Source: Deltaproteobacteria bacterium
Lineage (GTDB): Bacteria > Desulfobacterota > Syntrophobacteria > Syntrophobacterales > Syntrophobacteraceae
Length of the DNA: 51,735 nucleotides
Direction of reading: 5' to 3'
NCBI GenBank assembly: GCA_021777755.1
Contig: JAJYDE010000026.1
Coordinates: 1-51,735 of the forward strand
This document shows, piece by piece, positions 24,376 through 33,938 of the stretch (positions are counted from its first letter, which is position 1; each line of letters starts with the position of its first letter). A program made the position numbers and the translations under genes. The notes under the pieces are model-generated. The model was given only the letters and a program-made list of their open reading frames with translations, was not told where the DNA came from and did not search any database.

Positions 24376-24939
24376 TTAATACAGCCATACAAGGATCAAG
24401 TTGACTATGTAGTTGCCGTTGGAGTCCTGATAGCCCAGCAACTGAACATTATCGTTGGCCTGTATGTCGGAGAGGGTGAGGCTGCCACCGAGACTGTTGC
24501 CCATGGTCCCCGTCAGATTTTGGCCCTTCGACATACGGCCGCCCCCCATGGAGGCGCCGCCCATCATGCCGCCGCCTCCGCCGTTTGATGAGGACGAGCC
24601 TGAATTGGAGTTCATGAAGGAAGAATTGACCATCATGTTGTTGTAGCCCATGCCTCCGTTGACCAGGGCCGCAACTTTGGCATTCGGGTCCAGAGTGAAG
24701 GTATAGGTCTGACCGTACAGGGAGCTTATGAGCCTGCTGGTCCCGTTCAGGTTGACCGTTATGGTCGGGGCGCTTGTATCAATGGAGGAAACCACTCCCG
24801 AGCCTGAAAAGCTGTTTTGCTGCCAGTTGGCCCCCATATGCCAGCCTTGGGCGGTTGTCTTGGCCGCCATGGAAACCGAAGCAGTCATTACCGCCAAAGC
24901 AAAGACCATGAAAGAGAGCACCAGTCTTCTGCGTCTCAT
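24376..24939 (-). CDS. Exported Gly/Ser/Met-rich protein, unknown function
   Basis: 187 residues with a strong GAGGAGGAG site. There is a positively charged N-terminus (MRRRRLVLSF) and a hydrophobic core, with cleavage expected after SMA. The mature part has a hydrophobic beta-rich segment (SGSGVVSSIDTSAPTITVNL), a central Ser/Gly/Met tract with GGGGGMMGG, and a C-terminal segment near DNVQLLGYQDSNGNYIV. It resembles DUF5666-like exported proteins in the beta part, but I would not name it. The neighbour at 25000 encodes a second, smaller Gly/Met-rich exported protein, so they may work together at the cell surface or in metal binding. Confidence 0.65.
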   Translation of the reverse strand: MRRRRLVLSFMVFALAVMTASVSMAAKTTAQGWHMGANWQQNSFSGSGVVSSIDTSAPTITVNLNGTSRLISSLYGQTYTFTLDPNAKVAALVNGGMGYNNMMVNSSFMNSNSGSSSSNGGGGGMMGGASMGGGRMSKGQNLTGTMGNSLGGSLTLSDIQANDNVQLLGYQDSNGNYIVNLILVWLY

Positions 24940-24999
24940 AAAATTCTCCTCCTCAAAGTAGTTGAAATCCTGCGATCGTCTAGTTGCTGTGAGCCTCGA

Positions 25000-25278
25000 T
25001 TATTTGCCACCTGAGCCCCGAGCGTTCGTTCCCGCCTGAGAACCCTTCTGTGCGCCGGTGCTCGTGTGGGACCCCGATTGTCCGTTGGCGCCCATCTTCG
25101 AACCCGACATCCCGCCGCTTTGACTCATGCCCGAGCCGCCCCCGGCCGATCCACTCATGCCGCCGCCCACACCGCCGCCACCCATGCCACCGCCCATGGC
25201 GTGTGCGACCAAGGCGGAAGCAAACAAGAACGCGACTGCAATCATTACGACAAAAGATCTTTTCAACTTCGAATTCAT
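25000..25278 (-). CDS. Small exported Gly/Met-rich protein
   Basis: 92 residues from the ATG at 25278, chosen because AGGAG lies upstream and because it gives a clean signal peptide (MNSKLKRSFVVMIAVAFLFA, cleavage near AHA). The rest is low-complexity: GGGMGGGGVGGG, then Gly/Ser/Met repeats and a polar Gln/Lys tail with no Cys. The frame upstream of 25278 is a spurious extension. No fold is apparent. It is next to another Gly/Met-rich exported gene on the same strand (60 bases). Confidence 0.6.
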   Translation of the reverse strand: MNSKLKRSFVVMIAVAFLFASALVAHAMGGGMGGGGVGGGMSGSAGGGSGMSQSGGMSGSKMGANGQSGSHTSTGAQKGSQAGTNARGSGGK

Positions 25279-25707
25279 CCTTTTCAACTCCTGCTTGTTT
25301 TGATCCTGTTTTCCAATCGGCAACGCGCCGATCCTGTCAGTATTCCCGGCTGCGTTCGAACCAACGCCTGGACAGTCACAGTGCGAACCGGGCATTTTCG
25401 AGCGCGCGCGCGAACAACTCTCGAGGCCCCACTCGCACTTCAGACCGACTTTGACGCGATCGGTTTCCCGGACCACATTAGCGCCGTTCAGTCTTGAGCG
25501 TAGCCCAAGCTTTGCAGGAACCGGGCCGGAAGCTGGATTCCGCTTCAGTTTTTTATATCACACTGAATTGATAGAGATTATGGATATGGGGGAAAGAATC
25601 TTCACCTGATATTCGCCGTTATGGAGCAGGAGGATTGAAAGGAATTTGCAAGGGCGGTGAAAAGAAGTTTCACCGGGAGATTAGAGAAATGAGAATGAAA
25701 GAATAGA

Positions 25708-26409
25708 TCAAACGGAGAGTTGACCCCTTTCACAGGCCAATCGAGCCGGATTTTCCTTTTGGCGAGTAGACCGGTTTCTCCCGATGCCGCAGGCTGAAGT
25801 TTGTTTTCTCTGTTTCCGCCCGGTTTCCCGGCGGTGCCACATTATCTCAGCCTTCACGGATACTCCGAACATCGTGACTCGGCTCTTTGGCTTCGGCAGA
25901 GCAAACCGATCGAGCATTGTCCAAAATTCCGCCCAACTGAGACTGTTCCTTTCGCCCCTCCGATTAAGCCACTTGAACAGGAGCTTCTCCACTTCCGCGG
26001 CGAATCGCTTTATCCCCGGCATATTATCGGTGACGCCGCAGTAGGCGTAGTGTCCCCTGAACTTAGCCTCGGCTGTCTCCCGCAGTTCCTCTGTCGCCAA
26101 GGTCCTGGCTTTCTTCAGCCATTCCTTGAAAGCCCGCGGCTTGGCGGTAAATTTCTTTCTGGCGGTAACCCGCTTCATCCGGAATCCCTTGCCGTTTCGG
26201 CTGACGCCGCAATAGTGGGTAAATCCCGGAAAATCGAAGGTTGCGGACTTCGCCCCCCTTGCTTTGGCGTTACGAACAGCAAACCGCCCAAACTCCACCG
26301 CTCTGGTCTTTGTCGGTTCCACTTCCAAGTCGAACTTGCCCAATCGCAACGACAATTCTGTGCGAAATTGGTCCGCGTCCGCCTTGTGCTGGAAACATAC
26401 GACAACGGG
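25708..26409 (-). pseudogene. Truncated group II intron reverse transcriptase/maturase
   Basis: The readable part begins at VVVCFQHKADADQFRTEL and continues LRLGKFDLEVEPTKTRAVEFGRFA, FDFPGFTHYCG, RGHYAYCGVTDN and LLFKWLNRRGERNSLSW. This is the C-terminal part of an RT, the X/maturase domain and the usual ending of bacterial group II intron ORFs. The catalytic YADD motif and everything before it are missing: the join at about 26409 leads to unrelated sequence. The element is inactive. I searched downstream for a domain V (GAGCCG...GAAA...) and did not find a convincing one. Confidence 0.8.
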
Positions 26410-26863
26410 CGTGATTTGTCTCAGCGAGTGGGTTGGATTTGCCTCGGACGGAAACCTTGGCTTTTCGAGAGGCCGGCGGCTTCAAGTCGCCGGGAGACTT
26501 CCTTTCCAAGTGCGAGCGAGGAGGAAAGGTAGTGCCAAGGTCGCTATCCATATATGTGACTATGCGTTATTGCACGACCAGTTTCGCGGCACCGTCGAAC
26601 TTCAGTTCGACCGGATGGTGAAACCGGCAGAGGCGGGCGGGGCGATCCGGCTTGTCAATCCGACCGACAAGGGCTTGCGGGCAAAATATCGGTTCCGGGT
26701 CGCTCCGGAAAATCTTCGGCTTTGAACCCGATTACCGCGGCTTCGGGGCTTCGTCTCACTTTCCCGTCCGAACATAGGACTAGGGGCTGTCCCTGGGACT
26801 TTCGTCCAACTCGGGAATTGAGCTTTGTAAGGGACAAGCCCGGCCGAAAGCCTTTTGCCCCTC
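26410..26863. other. Decayed sequence between intron remnant and cysE
   Basis: No supported gene. A plus-strand frame (about 26543-26725) contains FDRMVKPAEAGGAIRLVNPT, which is protein-like, but without start or family. This is probably the place where the intron and another element were broken. Confidence 0.35.
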
Positions 26864-27817
26864 CTAGCTCTTCCTGCTGTGGATCAGTTCGGGGGTTTTC
26901 AAAATAACCCGGCTATCGGGCGGAACCGACTCGGTAAGCCAGACGTTGCCCCCGATGACCGACCTTGCCCCTATCACGGTGTTTCCGCCAAGGATGGTCG
27001 CGCCCGAATAGATGATCACGTCGTCTTGGATCGTCGGATGGCGCTTTTTTTCCCTCAAGAGGTCGCCCGCGTCGCGAGGCAGTGAAAGCGCCCCTAGGGT
27101 GACGCCCTGGTAGAGGCGGACCCGGTCGCCTATCTCGGTGGTCTCCCCTATCACCACACCCGTCCCGTGATCGATGAAGAAGCTCTCGCCCACGTGGGCG
27201 CCCGGGTGGATGTCTATTCCGGTCACGCTGTGGGCATATTCGGTCATGATGCGGGGAATCAGGGGAATTTGCTGTTCGAACAGGTGGTGGGCCATTCTTT
27301 GCACCGTCACGGCAAAAAGACCCGGATAGCTGAAAATGATTTCATCGTAGGATTTGGCGGCCGGGTCTCCCTGGTAGGCGGCCCGCACGTCGGTTGCAAG
27401 CAAGAGGCGAAGCCGCGGCAGGTACTGCATGAAATTTATGGTCGCCCTCTTGCCGGTTTCTTCACAATGCACACAGGGCAGGTCGTGCCGGATGCAGTCG
27501 TGGCGAAGGGCCAGGGCGACCTGTTCGGACATGATTTCGAAAAGCTCGGTGGCTTCCTGGCCCAGGTAATAGTCCAGATTGAACTTTTCGAGCCGTGCGT
27601 GGACGAAATAGCCCGGGTAGAGAATCCTTTTCACCCTTTTTACGATATCGACCACGATCTCTTTCGAGGGAATGGGCTCGGGTCCGACATGGTCGAAGCA
27701 CACCCCGTTGGCGCAGGAGGCGGCGAGTTTTTGCACGATCCGCGGCACCTCTTCCTTGAAGAGAAGTTCGGCGGTCAATTCCGTTTTGCATTGCTCCAAA
27801 GTATGTTTCTCAGTCAT
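26864..27817 (-). CDS. cysE: Serine O-acetyltransferase
   Basis: 317 residues. The N-terminal helical domain is followed by a left-handed beta-helix with hexapeptide repeats: TGIDIHPGAHVGESFFIDHG, GVVIGETTEIGDRVRLYQG and a final block TILGGNTVIGARSVIGGNV. The catalytic histidine region DHGTGVVIGE is intact. The enzyme makes O-acetylserine, the precursor of cysteine. It is encoded after nifU and nifS on the same strand, which ties cysteine supply to Fe-S cluster assembly. It ends with VIL-KTPEL-type C-terminal residues, where O-acetylserine sulfhydrylase can bind in this family. Confidence 0.9.
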   Translation of the reverse strand: MTEKHTLEQCKTELTAELLFKEEVPRIVQKLAASCANGVCFDHVGPEPIPSKEIVVDIVKRVKRILYPGYFVHARLEKFNLDYYLGQEATELFEIMSEQVALALRHDCIRHDLPCVHCEETGKRATINFMQYLPRLRLLLATDVRAAYQGDPAAKSYDEIIFSYPGLFAVTVQRMAHHLFEQQIPLIPRIMTEYAHSVTGIDIHPGAHVGESFFIDHGTGVVIGETTEIGDRVRLYQGVTLGALSLPRDAGDLLREKKRHPTIQDDVIIYSGATILGGNTVIGARSVIGGNVWLTESVPPDSRVILKTPELIHSRKS

Positions 27818-27904
27818 GGTTCACCCGGGGGTTTTAGAAAGCAGGGGCCGGTCCCCTTGCAGATCGAAGGATTGCGGCCCCGCAACCGCATAAAGCTCTA
27901 CGAC

Positions 27905-29086
27905 TCATGACTCCCCGCACAGCCGTGCGTCGGCCTTCCAGTAGGGCGACATGCCCCGCAGGGTTTCGATCACGGGCGGCAGCTTTTCAAGCACGAAGTC
28001 GATTTCCTCATCGGTGTTGTAGACACTCAGACTGAACCTGATCGAGCCGTGGGCCATGGTGAAGGGAATGCCCATGGCTCGCAGGACGTGGGAGGGCTGC
28101 AGGGACCCCGAAGTGCAGGCAGACCCCGAAGAGGCGCAGATGCCGTATTCGTCCATCATCAGAAGGATGCCTTCACCCTCTACGAATTCAAAACTGATGT
28201 TGCTCGTATTGGGCAGCCGGTTTTGCCGGTCGCCGTTGACCTTGGTGTTGGCAACGGTGGCGAGGATGGTGTTTTCCAGCCTGTCCCTCAGATTTTTGAC
28301 GAATGTGTTTTCCATTTCCATATTCTTTTGAGCAAGCTCGGCGGCCACTCCCAGCGCTATTATGCTTGGCGTTGCCTCCGTTCCGCCCCGCCGCCCCCGT
28401 TCCTGGTGGCCTCCCAGCAGGAAGGGCGAATACTTTGTGCCCTTGCGAAGATAGAGTATGCCTATCCCTTTGGGGGCGTGGAGCTTGTGGCCGGAAAGCG
28501 AGAGCATATCGATGGAGGTTCTCCCGAGGTCGATCGGGATTTTGCCCACCGCCTGGACAGCATCGGTGTGGAAGAGGATATTGCGTTCCCGGGCGATTTC
28601 GGCGGCTTTTTCTATGGGAAATATCACCCCGGTTTCATTGTTTGCCCACATGAGGCTCACAATGGCCGTATCGGAGCTGAGAGCCCGCCTGTACTGCTCG
28701 AGGTCGAGCCTGCCTTCGCCGTCCACGGGCAACTCGGTCACCCGGTAGCCCTGGGTGGCCAGATGGGCGCAAAGTGCGCGGATGGCCGGGTGTTCGACCC
28801 GGCTGGTCACGATGTGCCTTTTGTCCGGGCGGCTTAAAAGCGCCGAACGAATGGCGGTGTTGTCGGATTCAGTTCCGCAGCTCGTAAAGATGATTTCCTC
28901 GGGAGAGGCGCCAAGAAGGGTCGCGACCCGCTCCCTGGCCCTTTTGACCTCTTTCATCACCTGCCCGCCGAAAGAGTGCATGCTCGAAGGGTTTCCATAG
29001 AGTTCATGGAAATAGGGAAGCATCGCTTCGAGCACTTCCGGGGCGACACTGGTGGTCGCGTTGTTGTCCATGTATACAGGTTTCAC
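27905..29086 (-). CDS. nifS: Cysteine desulfurase
   Basis: 393 residues. It is a class V aminotransferase fold. The PLP lysine K201 is in SLSGHKLHAPKG and the active-site cysteine C324 is in SSGSACTSG, with the short loop of the NifS/IscS (group I) type. The enzyme converts cysteine to alanine and loads sulfur onto a scaffold. Its start overlaps the end of the upstream nifU by 4 bases. NifU and NifS are encoded together with cysE, so the operon couples sulfur supply and cluster building. Confidence 0.95.
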   Translation of the reverse strand: MKPVYMDNNATTSVAPEVLEAMLPYFHELYGNPSSMHSFGGQVMKEVKRARERVATLLGASPEEIIFTSCGTESDNTAIRSALLSRPDKRHIVTSRVEHPAIRALCAHLATQGYRVTELPVDGEGRLDLEQYRRALSSDTAIVSLMWANNETGVIFPIEKAAEIARERNILFHTDAVQAVGKIPIDLGRTSIDMLSLSGHKLHAPKGIGILYLRKGTKYSPFLLGGHQERGRRGGTEATPSIIALGVAAELAQKNMEMENTFVKNLRDRLENTILATVANTKVNGDRQNRLPNTSNISFEFVEGEGILLMMDEYGICASSGSACTSGSLQPSHVLRAMGIPFTMAHGSIRFSLSVYNTDEEIDFVLEKLPPVIETLRGMSPYWKADARLCGES

Positions 29087-29913
29087 GCCGATACCTCCTC
29101 GACCACCAGATCCGGCCAGACCAGTTCGCGAAGCTTCACCTCGACGAAATTTTTTAGCGTCAGGTTGGAGGCCTGGCAGGAGGAACAGGCCCCGCGGGTT
29201 GCCACCATGACCCGGTTTCCCACCACGTCCACCAGTTCGATATCGCCCCCGTCGTGCTTTAACGCCGGGCGGATTTCCCGCTCCAGGGTCTCCTCGATCA
29301 TCTTGATCTTTTTGATATTTGAAAGCTTGGGCAGGGCGGGCGCTTGAGAAGCGGGCTGCGCGAGCACCCGGTCGATTATTTCCTGGATCAGCGGATGGCA
29401 GTTCCCGCAGCCTCCTCCCGCCTTGGTGTAATTGGTCACCTCTTCGACCGTTGAGAGCCGGTTTTCGCGCACCGCCCGCTCGATCTCATTTTCGCTCACA
29501 CCGAAACACTCGCAGACGATCTTTTCCTCTTCGGCCTTCTCCGGTGAACCCTTGTAAAACGAGATGGCCTTTTCCAGGGCTTCCCGGCCCAGCACCGAGC
29601 AGTGCATTTTCTCGTCGGGCAACCCGCCCAGGTAGTTGGCAATGTCCTGGTTGGTCACTTTGGCCGCTTCTTCGACCGTCATGCCCTTTATCATTTCGGT
29701 CATTGCCGAGGCCGAAGCAATAGCGCTCGCACACCCGAACGTTTTGAACTTCGCCTCCAAAATCCTGCCGTTTTCATCGAGTTTGAAGGTGAACTTCAAC
29801 GCGTCGCCGCAGGCTATCGAACCGACTTCGGCAACCCCGTCGGGTTTTTCGATTTCCCCAACGTTTCGCGGATTGAGGAAATGATCCTTAACTTTGTCCG
29901 TGTAGTCCCACAT
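29083..29913 (-). CDS. nifU: Three-domain Fe-S cluster scaffold NifU
   Basis: 276 residues with the full NifU layout. An IscU-like domain (about 1-125) carries C35, C61 and C105. A BFD-like [2Fe-2S] domain has C134, C136, C169 and C172 (VCECFGV...GGGCGNC). A C-terminal Nfu domain has C243 and C246 (CSSC). It builds and transfers Fe-S clusters. No nitrogenase genes are seen, so the system is probably the general assembly machinery, as in many strict anaerobes. The ATG follows GGGAGGAG. Confidence 0.95.
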   Translation of the reverse strand: MWDYTDKVKDHFLNPRNVGEIEKPDGVAEVGSIACGDALKFTFKLDENGRILEAKFKTFGCASAIASASAMTEMIKGMTVEEAAKVTNQDIANYLGGLPDEKMHCSVLGREALEKAISFYKGSPEKAEEEKIVCECFGVSENEIERAVRENRLSTVEEVTNYTKAGGGCGNCHPLIQEIIDRVLAQPASQAPALPKLSNIKKIKMIEETLEREIRPALKHDGGDIELVDVVGNRVMVATRGACSSCQASNLTLKNFVEVKLRELVWPDLVVEEVSA

Positions 29914-29958
29914 TACAGCTCCTCCCGCTCCCCCGTATCGTTTCGCCCTACTATATTA

Positions 29959-29986
29959 ATGATAAGCGATTCCCGGCGGACAGCAA
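29959..29986 (-). promoter_or_regulatory. Probable promoter of nifU-nifS-cysE
   Basis: On the minus strand TTGCTG (29986-29981), 16-base spacer, TATCAT (29964-29959). The -10 matches five of six consensus bases. The first gene begins 46 bases further on. Confidence 0.45.
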
Positions 29987-30131
29987 TATAGATCGATTTT
30001 AGACTTTTATTGGAACTTGTCATTCTAACAAAAATCAGCGACAGATTAAACATGGAAATTAGCCACTCTCAGTATATACCGCAAACCATAAGAACACCTT
30101 TCCCCGGCCCGCTCCCTGCCGGACTTTTTTC

Positions 30132-30159
30132 TTGACAAACCCGTGGAGCCTAATCTAGT
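30132..30159 (+). promoter_or_regulatory. Probable promoter of fhs
   Basis: TTGACA (30132-30137), 16-base spacer, TCTAGT (30154-30159). The -35 is a perfect consensus. The gene begins about 230 bases downstream. The leader contains a GCGCGG/CCGCGC hairpin near 30161-30199, but I recognise no ZTP or THF riboswitch. Confidence 0.5.
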
Positions 30160-30396
30160 TTGCGCGGTGGCCTTTCGTTCTTTTCCAGGCTCCGCGCCGG
30201 CAATAATTCCGCAGCACTGACCACTCGCTAAATTACGGATTTCCTTCCGTCGCTTCAGGTTCATAATCGGACCTCGAGGTTCGGGGGGCGCCCGGGTGCG
30301 GTCCGGCCAAATCGGGCTTTAGTAGGTGAGAGAAACCCTTTCCTTGCCTTTGGACTAACGGAGAGCAACAAAATCAAAACGGAGGTTAAATCCAAC

Positions 30397-32160
30397 ATGC
30401 CTTACGATGCTACCAAGATGATGGACTGGCAGATTTCGGAAGCCGCGGAAGTGAATATGCCCACGCCATGGGATTTCCAGGAGAAGCTGGGACTCCAGAA
30501 GGATGAAATCCTGCCCATGGGCAGACTCTGCAAGCTCGACTTCATGAAGATCATCGACAGGTTCAAGGACCGCCCCGATGGGAAGTACATCGAAGTCACC
30601 GCCATTACTCCGACCCCTCTTGGAGAAGGCAAGAGCACGACTTCCTGCGGTTTGATGGAAGGCCTGGGCAAAAGGGGTAAAAATGTCGGCGGCGCCTTGA
30701 GGCAGCCCTCCGGCGGCCCGACCATGAACATCAAGGGCACGGCGGCCGGTGGGGGCAATTCGCTTCTCATCCCCATGACCGAGTTCTCGATGGGCCTTAC
30801 CGGCGACATAAACGACATCATGAACGCCCACAACCTGGGCATGGTCGCTCTTACCGCCCGCATGCAGCACGAAAGAAACTACAACGACGAGCAGTTGGCG
30901 CGCTTGACCAAGATGCGGCGCCTCGACATCGACCCCACCCGGGTGGAGATGGGCTGGATCATCGATTTTTGCGCCCAGTCGCTGCGCAATATCATTATCG
31001 GCATGGGCGGCAGGACCGACGGCTTCATGATGCAGTCGAAGTTCGGGATCGCGGTCAGCTCCGAAATCATGGCCATTCTTTCGATCGTAAAAGACCTGGC
31101 CGATATGAAAAAACGACTCAATGAAATCACCGTGGCTTTCGACAAGAGCGGAAAACCCGTTACCACAGGGGATCTCGAAGTCGGAAACGCCATGACCGCT
31201 TTCATGAGAAACGCGATCAATCCGACCCTCATGTCCACCGCCGAATACCAGCCCTGCCTGGTTCACGCCGGTCCTTTCGCCAACATCGCCGTTGGACAGT
31301 CCTCGATCATCGCCGACCGCGTGGGCCTCAAGCTCTTCGATTACCACGTCACGGAGAGCGGATTCGCCGCGGACATCGGGTTCGAGAAGTTCTGGAACGT
31401 CAAGTGCCGCTACTCGGGCCTCAAGCCTCACGTATCGGTTCTTACGACCACGATTCGCGCCCTCAAGATGCACGGCGGCGGTCCCAGGGTCGTGGCGGGC
31501 CTGGCTCTTCCCGAAGCCTACACCAAAGAAGACCTGGGTCTGGTCGAAAAGGGCCTCCCCAACATGATTCACCACATCAACACGATCCGCAAATCGGGCA
31601 TCAACCCGGTTGTGTGCATCAACTCCTTCCATACGGACACAAAGGACGAGATCGCGCTGGTAAAGAAGGCCGCCGAAGCCGCGGGGGCCCGCTGCGCGGT
31701 ATCCCAGCATTGGCTCAAGGGCGGCGAAGGCGCCCTCGAATTCGCCGATGCGGTCATCGACGCCTGCAACTCGCCCAATGAATTCAAGTTCCTCTATCCG
31801 CTGGAAATGAAGCTCAGGGACCGTGTGGCCATGGTTGCCAAGGAAGTCTACGGCGCCGACGGCGTCTCCTGGACCGCCGAAGCCGAAGCCAAGGCCAAGA
31901 TGCTCGAGTCCGATCCCAAGTACAACGACTATGCCACCATGATGGTCAAGACGCACCTCAGCCTGACCCACGATCCCACCTTGAAGGGCGTGCCCAAGGG
32001 CTGGACGCTGCCCATCCGCGACGTTCTCATCTACTCGGGTTCCAAGTTCCTCTGCCCGTGCGCAGGCACCATCAGCCTGATGCCCGGAACCGCCTCCAAC
32101 CCGGCTTTCCGCAGAGTGGACGTCGATCCTCAGACCGGCAAGGTCACAGGCTTGTTCTAG
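30397..32160 (+). CDS. fhs: Formate-tetrahydrofolate ligase
   Basis: 587 residues, slightly longer than the usual ~555-560. The P-loop [13 protein letters not shown] near residues 67-79 and the NINLTGD-type region [10 protein letters not shown] are clear, and the C-terminal region ends with the [10 protein letters not shown] motif. It activates formate onto tetrahydrofolate with ATP, the entry to the methyl branch of the Wood-Ljungdahl pathway; it can also run in reverse for formate production. A good AACGGAGG site precedes the ATG. It leads the operon with fchA and folD. Confidence 0.97.
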   Translation: MPYDATKMMDWQISEAAEVNMPTPWDFQEKLGLQKDEILPMGRLCKLDFMKIIDRFKDRPDGKYIEVTAITPTPLGEGKSTTSCGLMEGLGKRGKNVGGALRQPSGGPTMNIKGTAAGGGNSLLIPMTEFSMGLTGDINDIMNAHNLGMVALTARMQHERNYNDEQLARLTKMRRLDIDPTRVEMGWIIDFCAQSLRNIIIGMGGRTDGFMMQSKFGIAVSSEIMAILSIVKDLADMKKRLNEITVAFDKSGKPVTTGDLEVGNAMTAFMRNAINPTLMSTAEYQPCLVHAGPFANIAVGQSSIIADRVGLKLFDYHVTESGFAADIGFEKFWNVKCRYSGLKPHVSVLTTTIRALKMHGGGPRVVAGLALPEAYTKEDLGLVEKGLPNMIHHINTIRKSGINPVVCINSFHTDTKDEIALVKKAAEAAGARCAVSQHWLKGGEGALEFADAVIDACNSPNEFKFLYPLEMKLRDRVAMVAKEVYGADGVSWTAEAEAKAKMLESDPKYNDYATMMVKTHLSLTHDPTLKGVPKGWTLPIRDVLIYSGSKFLCPCAGTISLMPGTASNPAFRRVDVDPQTGKVTGLF

Positions 32161-32234
32161 GTGGCGGCGACCCTAACGGGCAACCGCGGCGGTCGTCCAT
32201 TCCGGTTAAGTTAATCCGGGCGACATTGTAGAAG

Positions 32235-32264
32235 GGGGCAGGGCAATATTATATGCCCTGCCCC
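32235..32264 (+). terminator. Hairpin between fhs and fchA
   Basis: GGGGCAGGGCA (32235-32245) pairs perfectly with TGCCCTGCCCC (32254-32264), with an AT-rich loop and followed by TCTTTA. It could reduce transcription of the downstream genes or protect the fhs mRNA end. Confidence 0.65.
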
Positions 32265-32294
32265 TCTTTAGCATTCGCTTCAAGGAGAAAACAG

Positions 32295-32927
32295 ATGTCA
32301 ATGCTGGATAAAACGTGCTCGGCATTTATCGAGGTGCTCGCCTCGAAAGCGCCCGTTCCCGGGGGGGGCGGCGCGGCCGCCATGGGCGGCGCCATAGGAA
32401 TGGCCCTTTCCAACATGGTCGGCAACCTCACCGTGGGCAAGAAGAAATATGCGGACGTCGAAGGGGAAGTCAAGGAACTCATAGCCAGGGGCGACGAAAT
32501 CATCGTCAAACTCAAAAGGCTTGTGGACATGGACGCCGAAGTCTTCGAACCGCTCTCCAAAGCCTACGGGCTTCCCAAGAACACCCCCGAGGAGGCGAAA
32601 ATTAAAGAAGAGACCATGGAGAACTGCTGCAAGCAAGCTTGCGGCGTGCCCATGGAAATCATGCGCGCGGCCTTCGAGGCAATCAAGGTGCATGCCAGAA
32701 TGGGCCAGATCGGAACCATGATCGCCATTTCGGATGTGGGCTGCGGGGTGACGTTTTTAAAGAGCGCTCTGATAGCGGGCAGTCTCAATGTGATTATCAA
32801 TCTCAACACGATCAAAGACCAGAAGTTTCTCTCCGTCACCCGCAAGGAAATGGAGGAGCTTCTCGAAACCGGCTCCAAGATGGCGGATGAGACCCTGGCC
32901 CTGGTGTTGTCGAAGTTGAAGAAATAA
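32295..32927 (+). CDS. fchA: Methenyltetrahydrofolate cyclohydrolase, FchA type
   Basis: 210 residues from the ATG at 32295, with AAGGAG 7 bases upstream; the in-frame extension to 32253 has no ribosome site. It contains the glycine-rich PVPGGGGAAAMGGAIG near the N-terminus and the long helical body of the formiminotransferase-cyclodeaminase (FTCD_C) fold. Members of this group carry out cyclohydrolase activity on methenyl-THF. Its place between fhs and folD fits that reaction well. FolD may duplicate the same activity. Confidence 0.9.
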   Translation: MSMLDKTCSAFIEVLASKAPVPGGGGAAAMGGAIGMALSNMVGNLTVGKKKYADVEGEVKELIARGDEIIVKLKRLVDMDAEVFEPLSKAYGLPKNTPEEAKIKEETMENCCKQACGVPMEIMRAAFEAIKVHARMGQIGTMIAISDVGCGVTFLKSALIAGSLNVIINLNTIKDQKFLSVTRKEMEELLETGSKMADETLALVLSKLKK

Positions 32928-32939
32928 GGAGACTTGTCG

Positions 32940-33797
32940 ATGGCTGAACTCTTGAAGGGAAAACCCGTTGCCGACGCCATGAAGGAAGAACTCATAAAGA
33001 GGGTCGAAGCCTTGAAGGCCAGGTCGATTGCGCCCAAGCTCGGCATAATTCGGGTAGGAAACCGCCCGGACGATCTTTTCTATGAAGGCGGCGCCAAGAA
33101 GACCTGCGCGGCTCTTGGCATGGATTCACAGGTTTTCGAATATCCCGAAAACATCGAGCAGGCCGATTTCGAAAAGGCGGTGATCGCCGTGGGACAAATG
33201 AAGGACGTCCACGGCATCCTGATGTTTTCGCCTCTTCCCAAACACCTGAACGAAAAAAAGATCAGGACCCTGATCCCGGTGGAAAAGGATGTGGATTGTT
33301 TGACCGTTGGCGGCGCGGCCAAGGTTTTTACCGATGACCCGACGGGTTTTCCTCCCTGCACTCCGACCGCCTGCATGGATATGATCCATCACTTCGCCAT
33401 TCCCATCAAGGGCAAAAAATGTGTCGTGGTGGGCCGCTCCCTGGTGGTTGGAAAACCCCTTGCCATGTTGCTGCTTCGTGAGCACGGCACCGTGACAATC
33501 TGTCATTCCAGGACCGAGAATCTGCCGCAAGTCTGCCAAAGCGCGGACATACTTGTCGCCGCTGTCGGAAAAGCCAAAATGATCAAGGGCAATTTCGTAA
33601 AGCCCGGGCAAATCGTCATCGATGTCGGCATCAACGCCGATCCCGACAATCCAGGCAAATACTGCGGGGATGTGGATTTTGCCGAAGTCGAGCCCATCGT
33701 CCAGAAGATATCGCCTGTTCCCGCCGGCGTAGGGTCTGTTACAACCGTTGTCTTGTGCAAACAGACCATCATGGCCTGCGAAATGCAAAACGGCTGA
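32940..33797 (+). CDS. folD: Bifunctional methylenetetrahydrofolate dehydrogenase/cyclohydrolase
   Basis: 285 residues from ATG 32940 (AGGAG upstream); a TTG two codons earlier is the alternative. It has the FolD signatures [17 protein letters not shown], with the catalytic Tyr/Lys in the spacing used by clostridial-type enzymes, the [13 protein letters not shown] region (usual PCTPxG), [16 protein letters not shown] with its NAD(P) pocket, and a C-terminal [11 protein letters not shown]. It oxidises or reduces between methylene- and methenyl-THF. It lies 12 bases after fchA, so all three folate genes form one unit for the methyl branch. Confidence 0.92.
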   Translation: MAELLKGKPVADAMKEELIKRVEALKARSIAPKLGIIRVGNRPDDLFYEGGAKKTCAALGMDSQVFEYPENIEQADFEKAVIAVGQMKDVHGILMFSPLPKHLNEKKIRTLIPVEKDVDCLTVGGAAKVFTDDPTGFPPCTPTACMDMIHHFAIPIKGKKCVVVGRSLVVGKPLAMLLLREHGTVTICHSRTENLPQVCQSADILVAAVGKAKMIKGNFVKPGQIVIDVGINADPDNPGKYCGDVDFAEVEPIVQKISPVPAGVGSVTTVVLCKQTIMACEMQNG

Positions 33798-33822
33798 TAC
33801 CGTGCGGAGTTTAAGATTCAAT

Positions 33823-33865
33823 CCCTGCTGCATTTCTTGGCCCTCCGGCCTGAAATGCAACAGGG
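33823..33865 (+). terminator. Hairpin after folD
   Basis: CCCTG-C-TGCATTTC (33823-33836) pairs with GAAATGCA-A-CAGGG (33852-33865), with one mismatch. There is no strong T run, so it may be a processing or weak terminator structure. Confidence 0.45.
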
Positions 33866-33938
33866 GGCATTCCATCGGGGAGCTCTATTCCCCGCAGATA
33901 GCCCCAACTGTGCCTCTTTCCGTTTTTTAAGAAGTCAA

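Noticed and set aside
25500-25707. Group II intron domain V downstream of the maturase remnant
   Set aside because: I looked for the GAGCCG...GAAA...CGGTTC pattern on the minus strand and found no convincing match.
30160-30396. ZTP or tetrahydrofolate riboswitch before fhs
   Set aside because: The leader is long enough, but I find neither the conserved core sequences nor the expected pairing. Only a simple hairpin is seen.
30355-31971. 538-codon minus-strand ORF opposite fhs
   Set aside because: It is a shadow of the strongly conserved fhs frame, with no domain pattern or ribosome site.
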